From the NCBI GenBank assembly GCA_019918135.1, contig WBZZ01006317.1, positions 46,001-110,000 on the forward strand: a stretch of DNA of 64,000 nucleotides, written 5' to 3'. The notes below the pieces were generated by a model that saw only the letters and a list, made by a program, of their open reading frames with translations, was not told the origin of the DNA and ran no database searches. Both the position numbers and the translations under genes were made by a program. The stretch comes from Paulinella micropora (lineage: Eukaryota; Cercozoa; Imbricatea; Euglyphida; Paulinellidae). Below, piece by piece: positions 10,378 through 20,130 of this stretch; the stretch's first letter is position 1, and the number at the start of each line of letters is the position of its first letter.

Positions 10378-10720
10378 TACAACTAGACTTCACAGACCCC
10401 CACCTATTATGGACATGGATGGCGAACTAACTCCCGAATTAAAGTCTCGTGTTCTTGAAGTAGAACTAAAGACTGAGGAAAAAAAAATAGAGCACGAATT
10501 GGAAGATAACTGGAATTGTTGTTGTATAAAAAACAGACCGAGAGACAGCCGACTTATTAAATACTTATTTCAAATGGGTATCATTATTGCCATTATAGCC
10601 CTTTGTATCGTGAGGCTATCTGACCCGAATGTCAGTTGCGAAACTGGAAACATTTATGTCGGGCTTATAAGTTTATTAATAGGGATTGTGCTTCCTAGCC
10701 CATCTTCTAGCAAGAAGTAA
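10367..10720 (+). CDS. Two-helix membrane protein
   Basis: 117 aa, overlapping the end of the fibre gene by 11 nt. The N-terminal 70 residues are charged, with a CCC cluster (NWNCCCIKN). Then follow a hydrophobic helix (QMGIIIAIIALCIV), a short loop with one Cys, a second helix (YVGLISLLIGIVL) and a PSPSSSKK tail. PLVs and giant viruses commonly encode small proteins of this layout, probably of a virion membrane or the host membrane. The overlap suggests co-expression with the fibre. Confidence 0.7.
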   Translation: MSNNTTRLHRPPPIMDMDGELTPELKSRVLEVELKTEEKKIEHELEDNWNCCCIKNRPRDSRLIKYLFQMGIIIAIIALCIVRLSDPNVSCETGNIYVGLISLLIGIVLPSPSSSKK

Positions 10721-10771
10721 TTTAAAGACCAAAGGCGGATAAACCGACCATATAGTCGTAGTGGATTTGAC

Positions 10772-11443
10772 TTATTCTATGTTTCTGTATGCTGTCATTC
10801 CTAATACATCTTCCACATTCACATTCAATTGTTGCGGAAGCACGGGTTCTATTTTTTCAAGAAGAATTTCTTTATTTTTCTCATAATATTCTTTCTGTTT
10901 TAGTGTAATATATTCTTTATTATCTTCTCTCCAAATCTTATTCGCAAATTTAAGATGTTCCTTATTTTCTTCTCTATACTCTTTTTTCTTTTGAGACACA
11001 TATTCTTTGTTTCGTTCATTCCATTCTTTGTTCAATTGAGCTATTTTGTTCTTGTTTTGTTCTCTATATTGTTTTGTTCTTTCAGCTACCCGCACTTTAT
11101 TGTCTTCTACATACTCCTGCTTGGTCCTACCAGAAAGTATTTTATTTACACAGTTGCTATTTCTAATCCATTCTCCCTCCTTGCGAAGTAATTGATTAAC
11201 ATTATCGCACGGACAGTCTTCTAGCAACTCAATATAAGCATCACCAAGTTTTAATATTTCAAAGCTTGAATATAGCCCTTTTCCTTTCACTTCGGTTCCC
11301 GATAGATGTTCTTTATAATTTTGTCTATGTCTTCCCATTCGCTGAGCTAATGTTTGAGTTGTTGCGCCAACATAAATTAAATCAGTCTTGTATGACCTAA
11401 TCGCATAAATTTTACCTTTCTTACAATCTCCAACCCGTGGCAT
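10772..11443 (-). CDS. GIY-YIG endonuclease with a repeated charged tail
   Basis: 223 aa. Residues 10-95 form the GIY-YIG fold: KIYAIRS and LIYVGAT supply the two tyrosine motifs, followed by RMGRHRQNY, and a metal-binding Glu in LLRKEGEWIR. The remainder is four to five tandem units of about 20 residues with the consensus (K/N)xYxExNKExI, a lysine-rich helical tail common in viral homing-type nucleases. It may be a selfish nuclease inside the virus or act in recombination. Transcribed opposite to the fibre and capsid genes. Confidence 0.85.
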   Translation of the reverse strand: MPRVGDCKKGKIYAIRSYKTDLIYVGATTQTLAQRMGRHRQNYKEHLSGTEVKGKGLYSSFEILKLGDAYIELLEDCPCDNVNQLLRKEGEWIRNSNCVNKILSGRTKQEYVEDNKVRVAERTKQYREQNKNKIAQLNKEWNERNKEYVSQKKKEYREENKEHLKFANKIWREDNKEYITLKQKEYYEKNKEILLEKIEPVLPQQLNVNVEDVLGMTAYRNIE

Positions 11444-11759
11444 ATTGTCTATCCTTTGTTATTATTATGTATCATTATGTAAATAGAACAACATTCGTAT
11501 GTATGAGACCTATACCACATACTATCACCAGCGCATTAAAGGAACCGCGTCACTAAACGACCGACAATCGTTTAACCCATTGTTAATATAAATACAAGTA
11601 AAATTATTATTTAGACCTGATTGAATACAATGAATACAATTCGCCTTTTTTTGACCAAAGTCTCTATTTAAAATGAAAAAAACACACATAGTCCGAGCAA
11701 TAGTTGAGCACACAAATAATAATATTAATAACATTTTTATATATTATATTATATAATTT
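11444..11759. other. AT-rich intergenic interval between divergent genes
   Basis: A 69-codon leftward frame at 11525-11734 starts with a hydrophobic stretch, but it has no recognisable homologue and I do not call it a gene. The last 30 bp before 11760 are almost pure A/T (TATATTATATTATATAATTT), consistent with the promoter of the following gene. Confidence 0.4.
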
Positions 11760-12122
11760 ATGAGTGAGTTCAAATATCAGCGGATTATTTTTCTGAGCAA
11801 TGATTTTGCTGGAGGAAGCAAAACATTTAATAAAAATATTCAAATGTCATTCACACCAACCAAAATGAATGTTAAGTTTATCCACTATATGAACGACCAG
11901 ACAGAGACAAAAACCAAAATTCTTTACATGGATAGAATTGGAATTATTGGAACATTTGCGGATAGCACCACAGCAAACATTTCAAATCTCGGTTATAATT
12001 TGGGTGTTGTAGGATGGACTGACGGACAATATACATTTAAAGTCCTTGAAACTGACAGCGGAAATATTGACACAGGAAATTTAGCGGGAAGAATTGTTGT
12101 ATGCCTAGAGTTTTTGGTTTAA
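11760..12122 (+). CDS. Hypothetical beta-rich protein, possible minor virion component
   Basis: 120 aa, intact, starting 9 nt upstream of the ATPase gene start region and in the same direction. It is predicted beta-rich (FKYQRIIFLSND, NVKFIHYMND, GRIVVCLEFLV) with Gly/Thr/Asn turns and no hydrophobic segment. Its place at the head of the ATPase-protease-capsid cluster suggests a virion protein, but I do not recognise the family. Confidence 0.6.
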   Translation: MSEFKYQRIIFLSNDFAGGSKTFNKNIQMSFTPTKMNVKFIHYMNDQTETKTKILYMDRIGIIGTFADSTTANISNLGYNLGVVGWTDGQYTFKVLETDSGNIDTGNLAGRIVVCLEFLV

Positions 12123-12131
12123 TAATATAAG

Positions 12132-13045
12132 ATGCTTAAGATTAACAATGTCAAGGTGAAGCCAGTAAAACAAGAGGGTGATGGAAATAAAAAAGCAAAA
12201 GGTTATAAATTATTTAATGAGCCGTATGCCAACATATTTTTGCTTGCCCGTAAGAAGAGCGGTAAAACGACAGCACTCTTTGAAATACTGAAACGGACTA
12301 CAGACAGAAAAACCCGCATTGTCATTATTGCTTCAACGATACACAAGGACTACATTTATAAAGCAATGGTAAAGCACTTTAAAAACAGAGGCAACCCGAT
12401 GGCAATATATACCTTTCTTAAATCAGATGGTGTAAATGTCATTGATTATGAGTTAGACAAACTGAACAGACATGACGAGCAACACGAAGGAGAAGTAAAA
12501 CAAGACAAAGAAGAAATAGAGAAGCCACAATTTTTATACTTTGGAAAAGAAGAAAAAAAGAAACAGAGCGCCGCGGAGGCACCAAAAGAACGACCCAGCA
12601 AGTATATTTCTCCAGAGGTAGTTTTTGTTTTGGACGATTTAGGGAGCGGATTAAGAGACAAGTGATTTGTTAAAAAAGAACAGACACTATAAAAATAAGG
12701 TTATTATGTCAAGCCAGTATTTGAACGACCTACGGCCAGAAGCCATTAAGCAATTAGACTATTTATTAATCTTTCCAAGCCAGTCTCAGGACAAAATGGA
12801 ACTCGTGTATAAACACTTAGACTTATCTTTTGACTTTGATTACTTTCTTCAAAAGTATCACGAAGCAACAAAGGAGAAATTTAATTTTCTTTTATGTCTC
12901 AAGTGTTGATGATGAGTTACGGAAGAATTTTGCTTACAGATTAAAACGATATTTGACAATTTCACTTCGTGCTATTCGCACTCTCGTTTATTGTCAAACA
13001 TCGAAACCATTAAAGCAAAAAACGATGTTTTATGAAACCGCGTAG
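12132..13045 (+). pseudogene. Packaging ATPase (FtsK/HerA-like A32 type), broken by two frameshifts
   Basis: Segment 1 (12132-12665) holds the Walker A motif ARKKSGKTTAL near residue 40 and Walker B VVFVLDDLG near residue 170. A shift near 12660 leads to segment 2 (from 12667), which has IMSSQYLNDL, the usual sensor-like Gln stretch after Walker B, and LLIFPSQSQDKMELVYKHL. A second shift near 12890 leads to YVSSVDDELRKNFAYRLK, the typical C-terminus. The enzyme pumps DNA into capsids of polintons, PLVs and virophages. The original stop seems lost: the last frame runs on into the hairpin repeat to 13045. Neighbours before and after are structural genes. Confidence 0.85.
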
Positions 13046-13068
13046 CGGGTGAATAAAATATCAAAATA
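12945..13068. repeat. Intergenic double-hairpin repeat, copy 1
   Basis: TTGACAAT (12953-12960) pairs with ATTGTCAA (12990-12997), and ACATCG just after it pairs with CGATGT near 13023-13030. AATAAAATATCAA follows. The same succession recurs at 18385-18500. Its place between genes suggests an RNA 3'-end signal. Confidence 0.6.
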
Positions 13069-13121
13069 AAAAATTTGGAATTAATTATTTTTTTCTGTAT
13101 TATATAATCATCTATCTTTTT

Positions 13122-13439
13122 ATGGTAGTTAAAACAACTCGTGTTGAAGTCATTCCAACAATCGGCAAACGAACTATTAACTCAAGCACAAACATGGCTG
13201 GAGGTAAAAAGAAAACTGGTCGCAAGAAGGGCAAGGGGCAGGCTGGCGGTAAAATTAACTGGCAAAAAGTGGGCAAAACCGCAATGGCTGTTGATAAATT
13301 TCTTCGCAATAATAAGTTAATCTCTAGGACTGCGGGAGCATTAAGTAGCGTTGGGGTGCCTTACGCTGGTAGTGTTGGTGCTGTAGCATCAAGACTGGGG
13401 TATGGTAAGCAGAAAGGGCGAGGAGCACTCAAGTTTTAG
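13122..13439 (+). CDS. Small basic protein, probable DNA-binding or core protein
   Basis: 105 aa. The first half is strongly basic (GGKKKTGRKKGKGQAGGK); the second has a hydrophobic Gly/Ala/Ser helix (LISRTAGALSSVGVPYAGS) and ends LGYGKQKGRGALKF. The arrangement recalls small core or condensing proteins of adenovirus-like and PLV genomes, but this is a resemblance of composition, not a sure family match. It lies between ATPase and the coiled-coil gene, is intact, and is followed by two perfect palindromes. Confidence 0.6.
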   Translation: MVVKTTRVEVIPTIGKRTINSSTNMAGGKKKTGRKKGKGQAGGKINWQKVGKTAMAVDKFLRNNKLISRTAGALSSVGVPYAGSVGAVASRLGYGKQKGRGALKF

Positions 13440-13478
13440 TCCGCTTGCGGACAAACGACACAACACATGTGTTGTGTC
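13440..13478. terminator. Two palindromes after the basic-protein gene
   Basis: TCCGC-TT-GCGGA (13440-13451) and a perfect 22-bp palindrome at 13457-13478 (half-site GACACAACACA) directly follow the stop codon, and a TTTT lies soon after. Transcript-end hairpins are known from mimivirus; a similar role here is inferred. Confidence 0.55.
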
Positions 13479-13536
13479 TAGTTTTAAAGATATTTTGTTT
13501 TGAAATTATGAGGAAATATTTTTTTGTTTGGGTAGA

Positions 13537-14828
13537 ATGGTCGTCAAGAAAGCGAAGAAACAGAAATTAAGACCACCGCGGGTTTATAGGAATAAGAGCG
13601 CGAAGCCGTATATTATCCAGAAGGGTAAAAAATATTATTTTAATTTCGGTAAAAAGACAAATGATATGAGCACACTTCAAATTGTTAAACTTTTTATGAA
13701 ATACTTGAGCAGACCAAAAGCAAAGAAAAAAGAAAAGAAGGAGGATTTAAGAAAAGTTCAAAGCCTGTCGGAGATTGAGCAAAATACTAGAACTGCCATT
13801 AATGACCACTTAGACAAAGTCAGAAAGGAGAAATACGAAAAGATTGATGAGATTGACCAAAAAGAGAAAAAAGCACGAGTTGATGCTGAAGAAGAAAGAA
13901 GAGGCAAGAGCGTCGCGTAGACGCAGATACTAAGGAAAGGCAGGATGAGTTAGCAAGGATACACCGCAATGAACTATCCGATATCAAGGAACGACAAGAA
14001 CAAAAAGCCAAAGAACTAAGAAGGGAGCAAAAACTCATAGATGATGTAAAATATGAAGAAGACAGAAAAAATAGGATACAAGCATTACCACAGCCACCAC
14101 AATATCAATATATTATGCCACCACAGCAGGGACAACCACAAGCACCGCCATTAGGAGCACCACCACAAGCACCGCCACTACCTAATTTAGGAGATGAAGC
14201 ACCATTGAAAACGAAAGAGCAATATGAGGAAGAAAAAAAGCAAAAGCAGAAAGATATTGAAACACTGAAATTAGCAGGATATACAGATAAGTTCATAAAA
14301 AAGATGAGTCGTAAAGACTTACAAAAAGCCAGTCAAGATATTCAGATGGCTATAGCCACAGCTACATCTTTAGAAGAACAGAAAAAGTTAGCAGAAGAAT
14401 ATAAAGAAAAACTTGAAAAGGAAGAAAAGAAAGCAGAAAAAAAGGGTGAGCATTTTGAAAATTTGCAAATTAATCAATTTTTAATCTCTGCATTTTCAAA
14501 AACTTATCACCCAAACATTACTATAAAAGAGTTAGCACAGGCTTTAAAAAAGAGACTAGATAGTGATGGACATAAAAAATTAAATTACAAAGACACTTCA
14601 AAGTGGATAATTAACATGATTAAAAGGTTTAATATTGATGTTGGAAATGAAAAGGAAAACGTAAAAAGAAAAGTGGCGGATTATGCTAGATATGAAGAGT
14701 ATATGGGTATTAATGAGCAAAAAGGTAGTGGAGCGAAGACATTAGAAGAATTAATTGATAAAGTATTTTCAATAAAAAATAATAAAAAAATACTTAGCCC
14801 GCAAAGATTGGAATCACACAATGAATAA
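13537..14828 (+). pseudogene. Coiled-coil, proline-rich virion-cluster protein, one frameshift
   Basis: The first part (13537-13920; ATG at 13537) begins MVVKKAKKQK and turns into charged helices. A 1-nt shift near 13900 leads into a frame that stays open to 14828: more coiled coil, a Pro/Gln segment (PPQQGQPQAPPLGAPP), a second coiled coil (AEEYKEKLEKEEKKAEKK) and a globular C-terminal domain (HPNITIKELAQALKKRLD). About 430 aa in all. Its stop overlaps the ATG of the protease by 8 nt. Position and composition suggest a structural or scaffold protein; no family recognised. Confidence 0.6.
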
Positions 14829-15501
14829 AAAGGACTTTATAAAAACTCTAACTAGCAAAATGACTATAGACCCCAATGTGGATAAACAAGTTTCAACGGA
14901 TTTAAATATTGACGAGGGAATGCCACAACAACTACCACAGCCATTAGAGACACAACCACAGCAACCAGAGCCACAGCCACAGCAACCAGAGCCAGAGCCA
15001 CAACCACAGACAGAGGAGCCCCCGCCAGAGGAGCCACAGCAGGGTGAGGGGCGGGGACTAATGACTAATGAAATAGATGAAATAATGAAAAAATATGGAT
15101 GGTATCTTGGTGCGATAGCCAGTGATGAAATCTACAAATTGAAGCCCGGAAGCAGAAAGCGATACGGATTTATAATGAATACCGACCCGAGCACCAAAAA
15201 AGGCCAGCACTGGATGGCCGTATGGATAAGTCTAGATAAAGACAGGAGTGTTGAAGTGTATGACCCGCTAGCACTTTATGAACCTACTGAAGACTTCCAA
15301 CAACAAATGAAACGACTAATAGATAAAAGCCACCCCGATAGTTATTTATTAATGAAGGTTAATCAAGTAAAAGAGCAGAGTGATACTTCCTCAACTTGTG
15401 GATGGTTTGCTATGCGGTTTTTAATGGAGCGGGCGAAAGGAGCGCGATTTAAGTTTGCTAGTGGTTATACAGATTTAAAAGAAAGCAAGCAGAAAAATTA
15501 A
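14821..15501 (+). CDS. Adenain/Ulp1-like cysteine protease
   Basis: 226 aa. The first 75 residues are a Pro/Gln/Glu-rich linker. The catalytic domain follows: His in GQHWMAVWI, Asp in VEVYDPLALY and Cys in STCGWFAMRFL, in the order and spacing of adenovirus protease and Ulp1 (C48/C5). In adenoviruses, polintons and virophages this enzyme matures capsid proteins. The start overlaps the preceding stop codon (ATGAATAA), which suggests coupled expression. Intact. Confidence 0.9.
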   Translation: MNKKDFIKTLTSKMTIDPNVDKQVSTDLNIDEGMPQQLPQPLETQPQQPEPQPQQPEPEPQPQTEEPPPEEPQQGEGRGLMTNEIDEIMKKYGWYLGAIASDEIYKLKPGSRKRYGFIMNTDPSTKKGQHWMAVWISLDKDRSVEVYDPLALYEPTEDFQQQMKRLIDKSHPDSYLLMKVNQVKEQSDTSSTCGWFAMRFLMERAKGARFKFASGYTDLKESKQKN

Positions 15502-15663
15502 AAGCACAGAATGGTTATGGTTTTGATACATACATTTGATATTTGTTTCAGACTTCGTCTTCAACAAACATCGTTTTTTTTAATAAGATATGGATACATA
15601 TATAGACTAAAAGTTAAACATAAGCACGAAGTGGCGAAGCAAGCGGAGACCGAAGGTCGTAGC

Positions 15664-16474
15664 ATGGAGTACAAAGGTGGTCGGTCAAGTTCCATCTATT
15701 ACATAAATAGTAAAAATAGAATAACGGGAATAGACAGCGACTTTACACACGAAGTCAATATGAAGGGGCTAGACAATCCCACACATTGTAAAATTCTTCA
15801 TATTTATGTTCCAAAATCGTATTACTCTGTGGCAAGTCCTTACAATACCTTTACACTTAGCGAAGACGGATATGAGGCTTTAATTACGATACCTGAGGGC
15901 AACTACACAATGAACAACTTAAAAAATAAGTTGTCTGAGATACTGACGGCAGAAAGTCCGAATGATTATACTTATTGTCTCAAGCAACAATACAAACACA
16001 GAAGCGGAGGATGGTAAATTAACATTCATTGTTTCAAATAACGGAGGTATTCAACCGCGGTTTATATTTGATGGTGATACCCGTATTCACGAGGTTATGG
16101 GTTTTGATAGAAATTCAACATATTTCTTTGCAAATGATTTTATTAAATCGCCGAATGTAATTATTTTAACTGGTGAAAAAACTTTGTATCTTCAATCGGA
16201 TTTGGTTAATGAAGGTGATAATCATGTGCTTCAAGAAATATATACAGCCAACGAAATTCCTTTTGGTTCTGTTATCTATGACGGCTCTGGTAGTGAATAC
16301 GGGAAAACATTATCTGCGAGTTCAACCAATGTTTTCAGGTTTTACTTGACGGACAAAGACGACCAAGCAATAAATCTTAATGGTTTGGGAATAGTTATGA
16401 CATTATTGGTTTATCGTGAAACTAATTATTTTAGTTTATTTAATTCATTTTTCAATCTTTTGAAAAAGAGATAA
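15664..16474 (+). pseudogene. Minor capsid (penton-like) protein, one frameshift
   Basis: I start at the ATG at 15664 (MEYKGGRSSS), because the upstream part of the frame is the intergenic hairpin region. The first frame runs to about 15985 with IYYINSKNRITG, YVPKSYYSVASPYNTFTL and IPEGNYTMNNLKNKL, a signature of PLV and virophage minor capsid proteins. A 1-nt shift near 15985 leads to the rest (DGKLTFIVSNN, FRFYLTDKDDQAINLNG, VMTLLVYRETN). About 270 aa, jelly-roll-like. It precedes MCP, as usual. The last 80 residues are duplicated at 18144-18380. Confidence 0.78.
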
Positions 16475-18143
16475 ATATCAATTAATTTTAGAATTATTTA
16501 TTTTTTTCTATAAATATATTCTGGTGAATTAGTTAATTACACTACTTCAAAAACAAAACAAAAAATGCCTGTCCAATACGGAGGAGAACTAGTCCATCAG
16601 ACTAAGGAACTGCTCACGGGTAAGTATGAATTGAACAAACTTACTGCCCGTGAAGGGTCAGCTGATGTTGTTCTCACCACTGCGGGAGGAAATGAAAGCA
16701 CCTTTGAAATCCCTACTCGTCCTTTGAACCTTGCGAGGTCGGTGTTGCGATTTACTTACACCCCTACCGCATCTGCTGGTTTTAATCGTATGTTTATGGA
16801 TTGCTTGCCTATGATACAAAGAATTGAACTGCGAAGCCGAAGCGGGCAGTATATGTGCAATCTTCAACACGTGGGCAATTACACTAAGATGATTTGGAAG
16901 CCTGAAATTAAATATGAAAAATTTATGGCACTTGAAAACCACGGGGCGGGTGTATCTAGCGGGGCTATGCTTCAAAAGTGTAATGCTGGAAAAGTTGAGA
17001 TAGGAAGTGTAGCGGAAAGAAAAGCAATTACTGATGCAGCCAATACTGCTGGAGTGGTTGCTGCAGTTCAAGGTTATTACAAAGTGCCACTTGTTAATGC
17101 CCGCCGTCATAATGATACCGCTCTCGCCGATAGCACTGCTGGAAATTATAGCCTTGTTAATGTTCCTTTTGAGGAGGCTAAGTATTTTGAAGGAGGAACT
17201 AATGGGCACGCCGACCCTGTCATTAAAGTTAAACTTCCGTTGGGTATGATTTTTGGAACTATTTTTGAACTGGATAAGACTATCGGTTTTAATGAAATTT
17301 TGGATTTGCGAATTGTGTGGGAGGGAACTAACCGCTCTACTTTCTATGGAACTGATGCAAGCAGTATTTCTACTGGTGCCGCACAGGTTGCTGTTGGTGC
17401 TACTATTTCAAACTTGAATCTGTTTCTTGCCGTAGAGACTGACCCAAATGTTGTCCTTGGTGTTCAGCAGAAGATTGCGGGAGAAGCTTTTCCGTTTAAG
17501 ATCGAATACCCTATCTCTTGGAAGCAGACCCTACAAACAGCGAACCAAAATTTCGTAGTAAAAATGAACCGCTCACAGGGTGAGAGAATTAGAAGAATTT
17601 ATACTTCTGCGTTCCACAACGATGAAAATAAAAATACCGCTTTTGACAACGATAACAGAGCGGATGCAAAGATTATTTCATATTATACAACTCTGGATGG
17701 CTCTCGTCTTCAACAATTTGACATTGACACCTCTGAGAATGAGGACTATATGATTTTGAAGGATAAGTTGAAGGGAAGTGCCATCCTAAACAGCGATGTC
17801 TATCATTACAACTGGTTTCATGTGGATACTTGGGACAATAACCGCCCGCTGTGCGATAAGGATACCGACGGGTATGAGGTGAGTGGTCTGAGCCTTGACA
17901 CTGAGAGGCGATATGAGTTCGTTTCAACTACTGCTGGAAACAATCTTAACCATTACACTTATGCTATTCTTCAACGAAGTGTGCTTGTGAAGGGAATTGA
18001 AATCCTTATGTCATAGAAAGAAAAATAAAAAGAATAATAAAAATAAAAAATATTTTTTGTTTATATAAACAATGACTACTAACCAGAGAAATTTAATCGC
18101 ACAAAATCCTGACGGAGATTTCGTAAATGTAAAAGTCGGGCTA
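16232..18143 (+). repeat. Older tandem duplication, unit 1
   Basis: Unit 1 runs from the penton codons for QEIYTANEIPFG through MCP1 to the first 24 codons of a virion-protein gene. Unit 2 (18144 to about 20200) has the same order. The copies share the pre-MCP sequence ATAAATATATTCTGGTGAATTA, but the two MCPs are only roughly half identical in protein, so the event is old. Confidence 0.8.
16565..18016 (+). CDS. MCP: Major capsid protein 1 (double jelly-roll)
   Basis: 483 aa, uninterrupted. Features typical of PLV capsid proteins: N-terminal MPVQYGGELV, a first barrel with RPLNLARSVLRFTYTP and CNLQHVGNYTKMIWKPE, a central LPLGMIFGTIFELDKTIGF, and a second barrel with ISWKQTLQTANQ, YYTTLDGSRLQQFDID and NDVYHYNWFHVDTWDNNRP-like segments, ending in an ILQRSVLVKGIEI strand. 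It forms the hexameric capsomers of the icosahedral shell. Upstream TATA-like sequence: CTATAAATATATTCTGG. It is the only intact MCP in the element. Confidence 0.9.
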   Translation: MPVQYGGELVHQTKELLTGKYELNKLTAREGSADVVLTTAGGNESTFEIPTRPLNLARSVLRFTYTPTASAGFNRMFMDCLPMIQRIELRSRSGQYMCNLQHVGNYTKMIWKPEIKYEKFMALENHGAGVSSGAMLQKCNAGKVEIGSVAERKAITDAANTAGVVAAVQGYYKVPLVNARRHNDTALADSTAGNYSLVNVPFEEAKYFEGGTNGHADPVIKVKLPLGMIFGTIFELDKTIGFNEILDLRIVWEGTNRSTFYGTDASSISTGAAQVAVGATISNLNLFLAVETDPNVVLGVQQKIAGEAFPFKIEYPISWKQTLQTANQNFVVKMNRSQGERIRRIYTSAFHNDENKNTAFDNDNRADAKIISYYTTLDGSRLQQFDIDTSENEDYMILKDKLKGSAILNSDVYHYNWFHVDTWDNNRPLCDKDTDGYEVSGLSLDTERRYEFVSTTAGNNLNHYTYAILQRSVLVKGIEILMS

Positions 18144-18380
18144 CAAGAAATATACACAGCCAACGAAATTCCATTTGGAGCCATTATATACGACGGAAGT
18201 GGGTCTGAGTATGGTAAGAAGTTATCAACCAGTTCAAATAATGTATATAGGTTTTACCTTACAGACGAAAACGATCAGGCTATAAATCTTAATGGGTTAG
18301 GTATTGTTATGACATTGTTGATTACAGGAAAACGAATTATTTTAATTTATTTACATCATTTTTCAATTTGTCAAAGGTGA
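18072..18380 (+). CDS. Chimeric gene: N-terminus of a virion protein fused to the penton C-terminus
   Basis: 102 aa. Residues 1-24 (MTTNQRNLIAQNPDGDF) match the start of the gene at 20131; from residue 25 on (QEIYTANEIPFG) the sequence matches the last part of the penton gene, up to INLNGLGIVMTLL, and then departs. The junction at about 18143 is the breakpoint of the tandem duplication. The reading frame is kept across the fusion. It has a TTTATATAAAC upstream element, so it may be expressed, but without the penton N-terminal domain its function is doubtful. Confidence 0.75.
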   Translation: MTTNQRNLIAQNPDGDFVNVKVGLQEIYTANEIPFGAIIYDGSGSEYGKKLSTSSNNVYRFYLTDENDQAINLNGLGIVMTLLITGKRIILIYLHHFSICQR

Positions 18381-18384
18381 GGTG

Positions 18385-18500
18385 ATATTTGACAATTTCA
18401 CTTCGTGCTACGCACTCTCGTTTATTGTCAAACATCGTTTATTAAACTTTAATGGCTTACGATGTTTTATAATGACGAAGTCAGAATAAAATATCAATTA
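18385..18500. repeat. Intergenic double-hairpin repeat, copy 2
   Basis: TTGACAAT (18389-18396) pairs with ATTGTCAA (18424-18431); AACATCG is followed later by CGATGTT, then AATAAAATATCAA. Same module as 12945-13068, here between the chimeric gene and MCP2. Confidence 0.6.
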
Positions 18501-18582
18501 ATTTAATTTTAGAATTATTTATTTTTTTTTATAAATATATTCTGGTGAATTACTTAATTTTCACAACTGCCTAAAACAAAAA

Positions 18583-20075
18583 ATGCCAACTCAACACGGC
18601 GGAGAATTAGACTTCAGTAAGACTGACTACATCAGTGCTTCTTATCGTTTGAATAAGCTCGCCCCTCGTGAGGGTTCTGGAACATTTGAAGTCACCACTG
18701 CTGGCGGACAAGAACGAAGTTTTGACCTTACTAGCCGACCTTTTAATCTCGCTCGGTCTTATTTGAGTTTTACTTATACTATGAGAGCGGCTCCTGCCAA
18801 CACTTATACTAGAATTTTTATGGACTGCCTTTCACAAATTAGCCAGATACAACTTCAGACCCGTAGCGGTGTTTATCTGTGCAACCTTAACCATCTCAGA
18901 ATGGTAACTAAGATGCTGTGGAAACCAGAAATGAGTTTGAAGGATTTCCTAGACCTTCCTAACCACGGGGATGCTAGTGGATATGGTTGTATGCTCCAAA
19001 AGTGTAATGCTAACGGATTGATTAACATTAGTGCTGTTGAAGCAACTAGAACAGCCTTTCGTGCGGCCGCTGATGGTGCTAACGATGTTGCCGCCTCTAC
19101 TCAGAATCTATTGCGTGAGCCCGTGATTTCTGCTCGTCGTCATGATGATGCTGCTCTAACGACTGGAGTTGGAGCACTATCCGCCGTAAATGTTAATTAC
19201 AACGAGGCGAGTATCTTGTGGGAAGTGGAGCGAGTGGAGCGAATGCCGCTTTGGCCATTATGTTAAAATTCCTTTGGGTATGATTATTAACACTATTTTT
19301 GCACTTGATAAGACTATTATGTTTCCAGAAATTTTGACTATGCGGATTGTGTGGGGTGCTACTGACAGAACCGGTTATACGGTGACGAATGGTGCGGCTA
19401 CTTGTATTAGCACTGCTTATCTTGCCGCACTAAATGCTACCATGCCTATGGCTGTATCTGCTGATGTCACCAATCTTGCCTTGTTTCTTGCGGTTGAAAC
19501 GAACCCCGATGTTATTCAATCAATCCAGCAAAAGATTGCTAGCCCCGAAGGTATGAGTTTCAAAATTGATTATCCCTATGTTTAGAAAAATACTACACAA
19601 GCAAGCACAAGCCAAAACATTATTATGCGATTTGACAGAGGCCACGGTCGCCGTTTGAAGAAGATTTATCACTCTGTTTTTAACACAGAAGAAAGAAAGA
19701 ACACAGCCTATGACAACGATAATCGTGCCGCTGCTAAGGTTGTCAATTTTTACACTACTCTGGATGGTTCCCGCCAGCAAGAATTCAACGTTGACACTGC
19801 GAGCGAAGAAGTATATGTATTTGAAGCCTAAGATTGAGGGTTCTGCCTTGTTGAATAACGATGTGTATAAATACAATTGGTTCTGGGTTGATGCTTGGGA
19901 TAATACCCGCCCGCTATGGAGCAAAGACCAAAATGAAATCAGCGGTTTAAGTCTTGATACTGAGCGACGATGGGAGTTTATTGCGACCACCGTGAGTGCC
20001 GCCTACAACCATTACACTGTGGCAATCACTCAGCGGGAGGTTCAGGTTAAGGCGAATATGATTACAATTAGTTAA
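18583..20075 (+). pseudogene. Major capsid protein 2, degenerate
   Basis: A paralogue of MCP1 from MPTQHGGEL to QVKANMITIS, about half identical over the aligned parts (GREGSG, RPFNLARSYLSFTYT, CNLNHLRMVTKMLWKPE, SGLSLDTERRWEF). It is broken by shifts near 19205-19250, an in-frame TAG at 19583-19585 at the Trp of the ISWKQ position, and a shift near 19825. Upstream sequence matches that of MCP1, showing both were copied with their promoter. Loss of one MCP while the other stays intact fits relaxed selection on the duplicate. Confidence 0.88.
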
Positions 20076-20130
20076 GGGGTAATTATTAATTTTGATACTT
20101 AATTTATTTTTTTGATAATATAGACCTACA

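Noticed and set aside
11525-11734. 69-codon leftward frame with hydrophobic N-terminus
   Set aside because: No recognisable similarity and it lies in the AT-rich promoter region of the gene at 11760; kept only as a remark.
15511-15663. N-terminal extension of the penton frame to 15511
   Set aside because: The sequence is the intergenic hairpin zone; protein similarity starts at the ATG at 15664.
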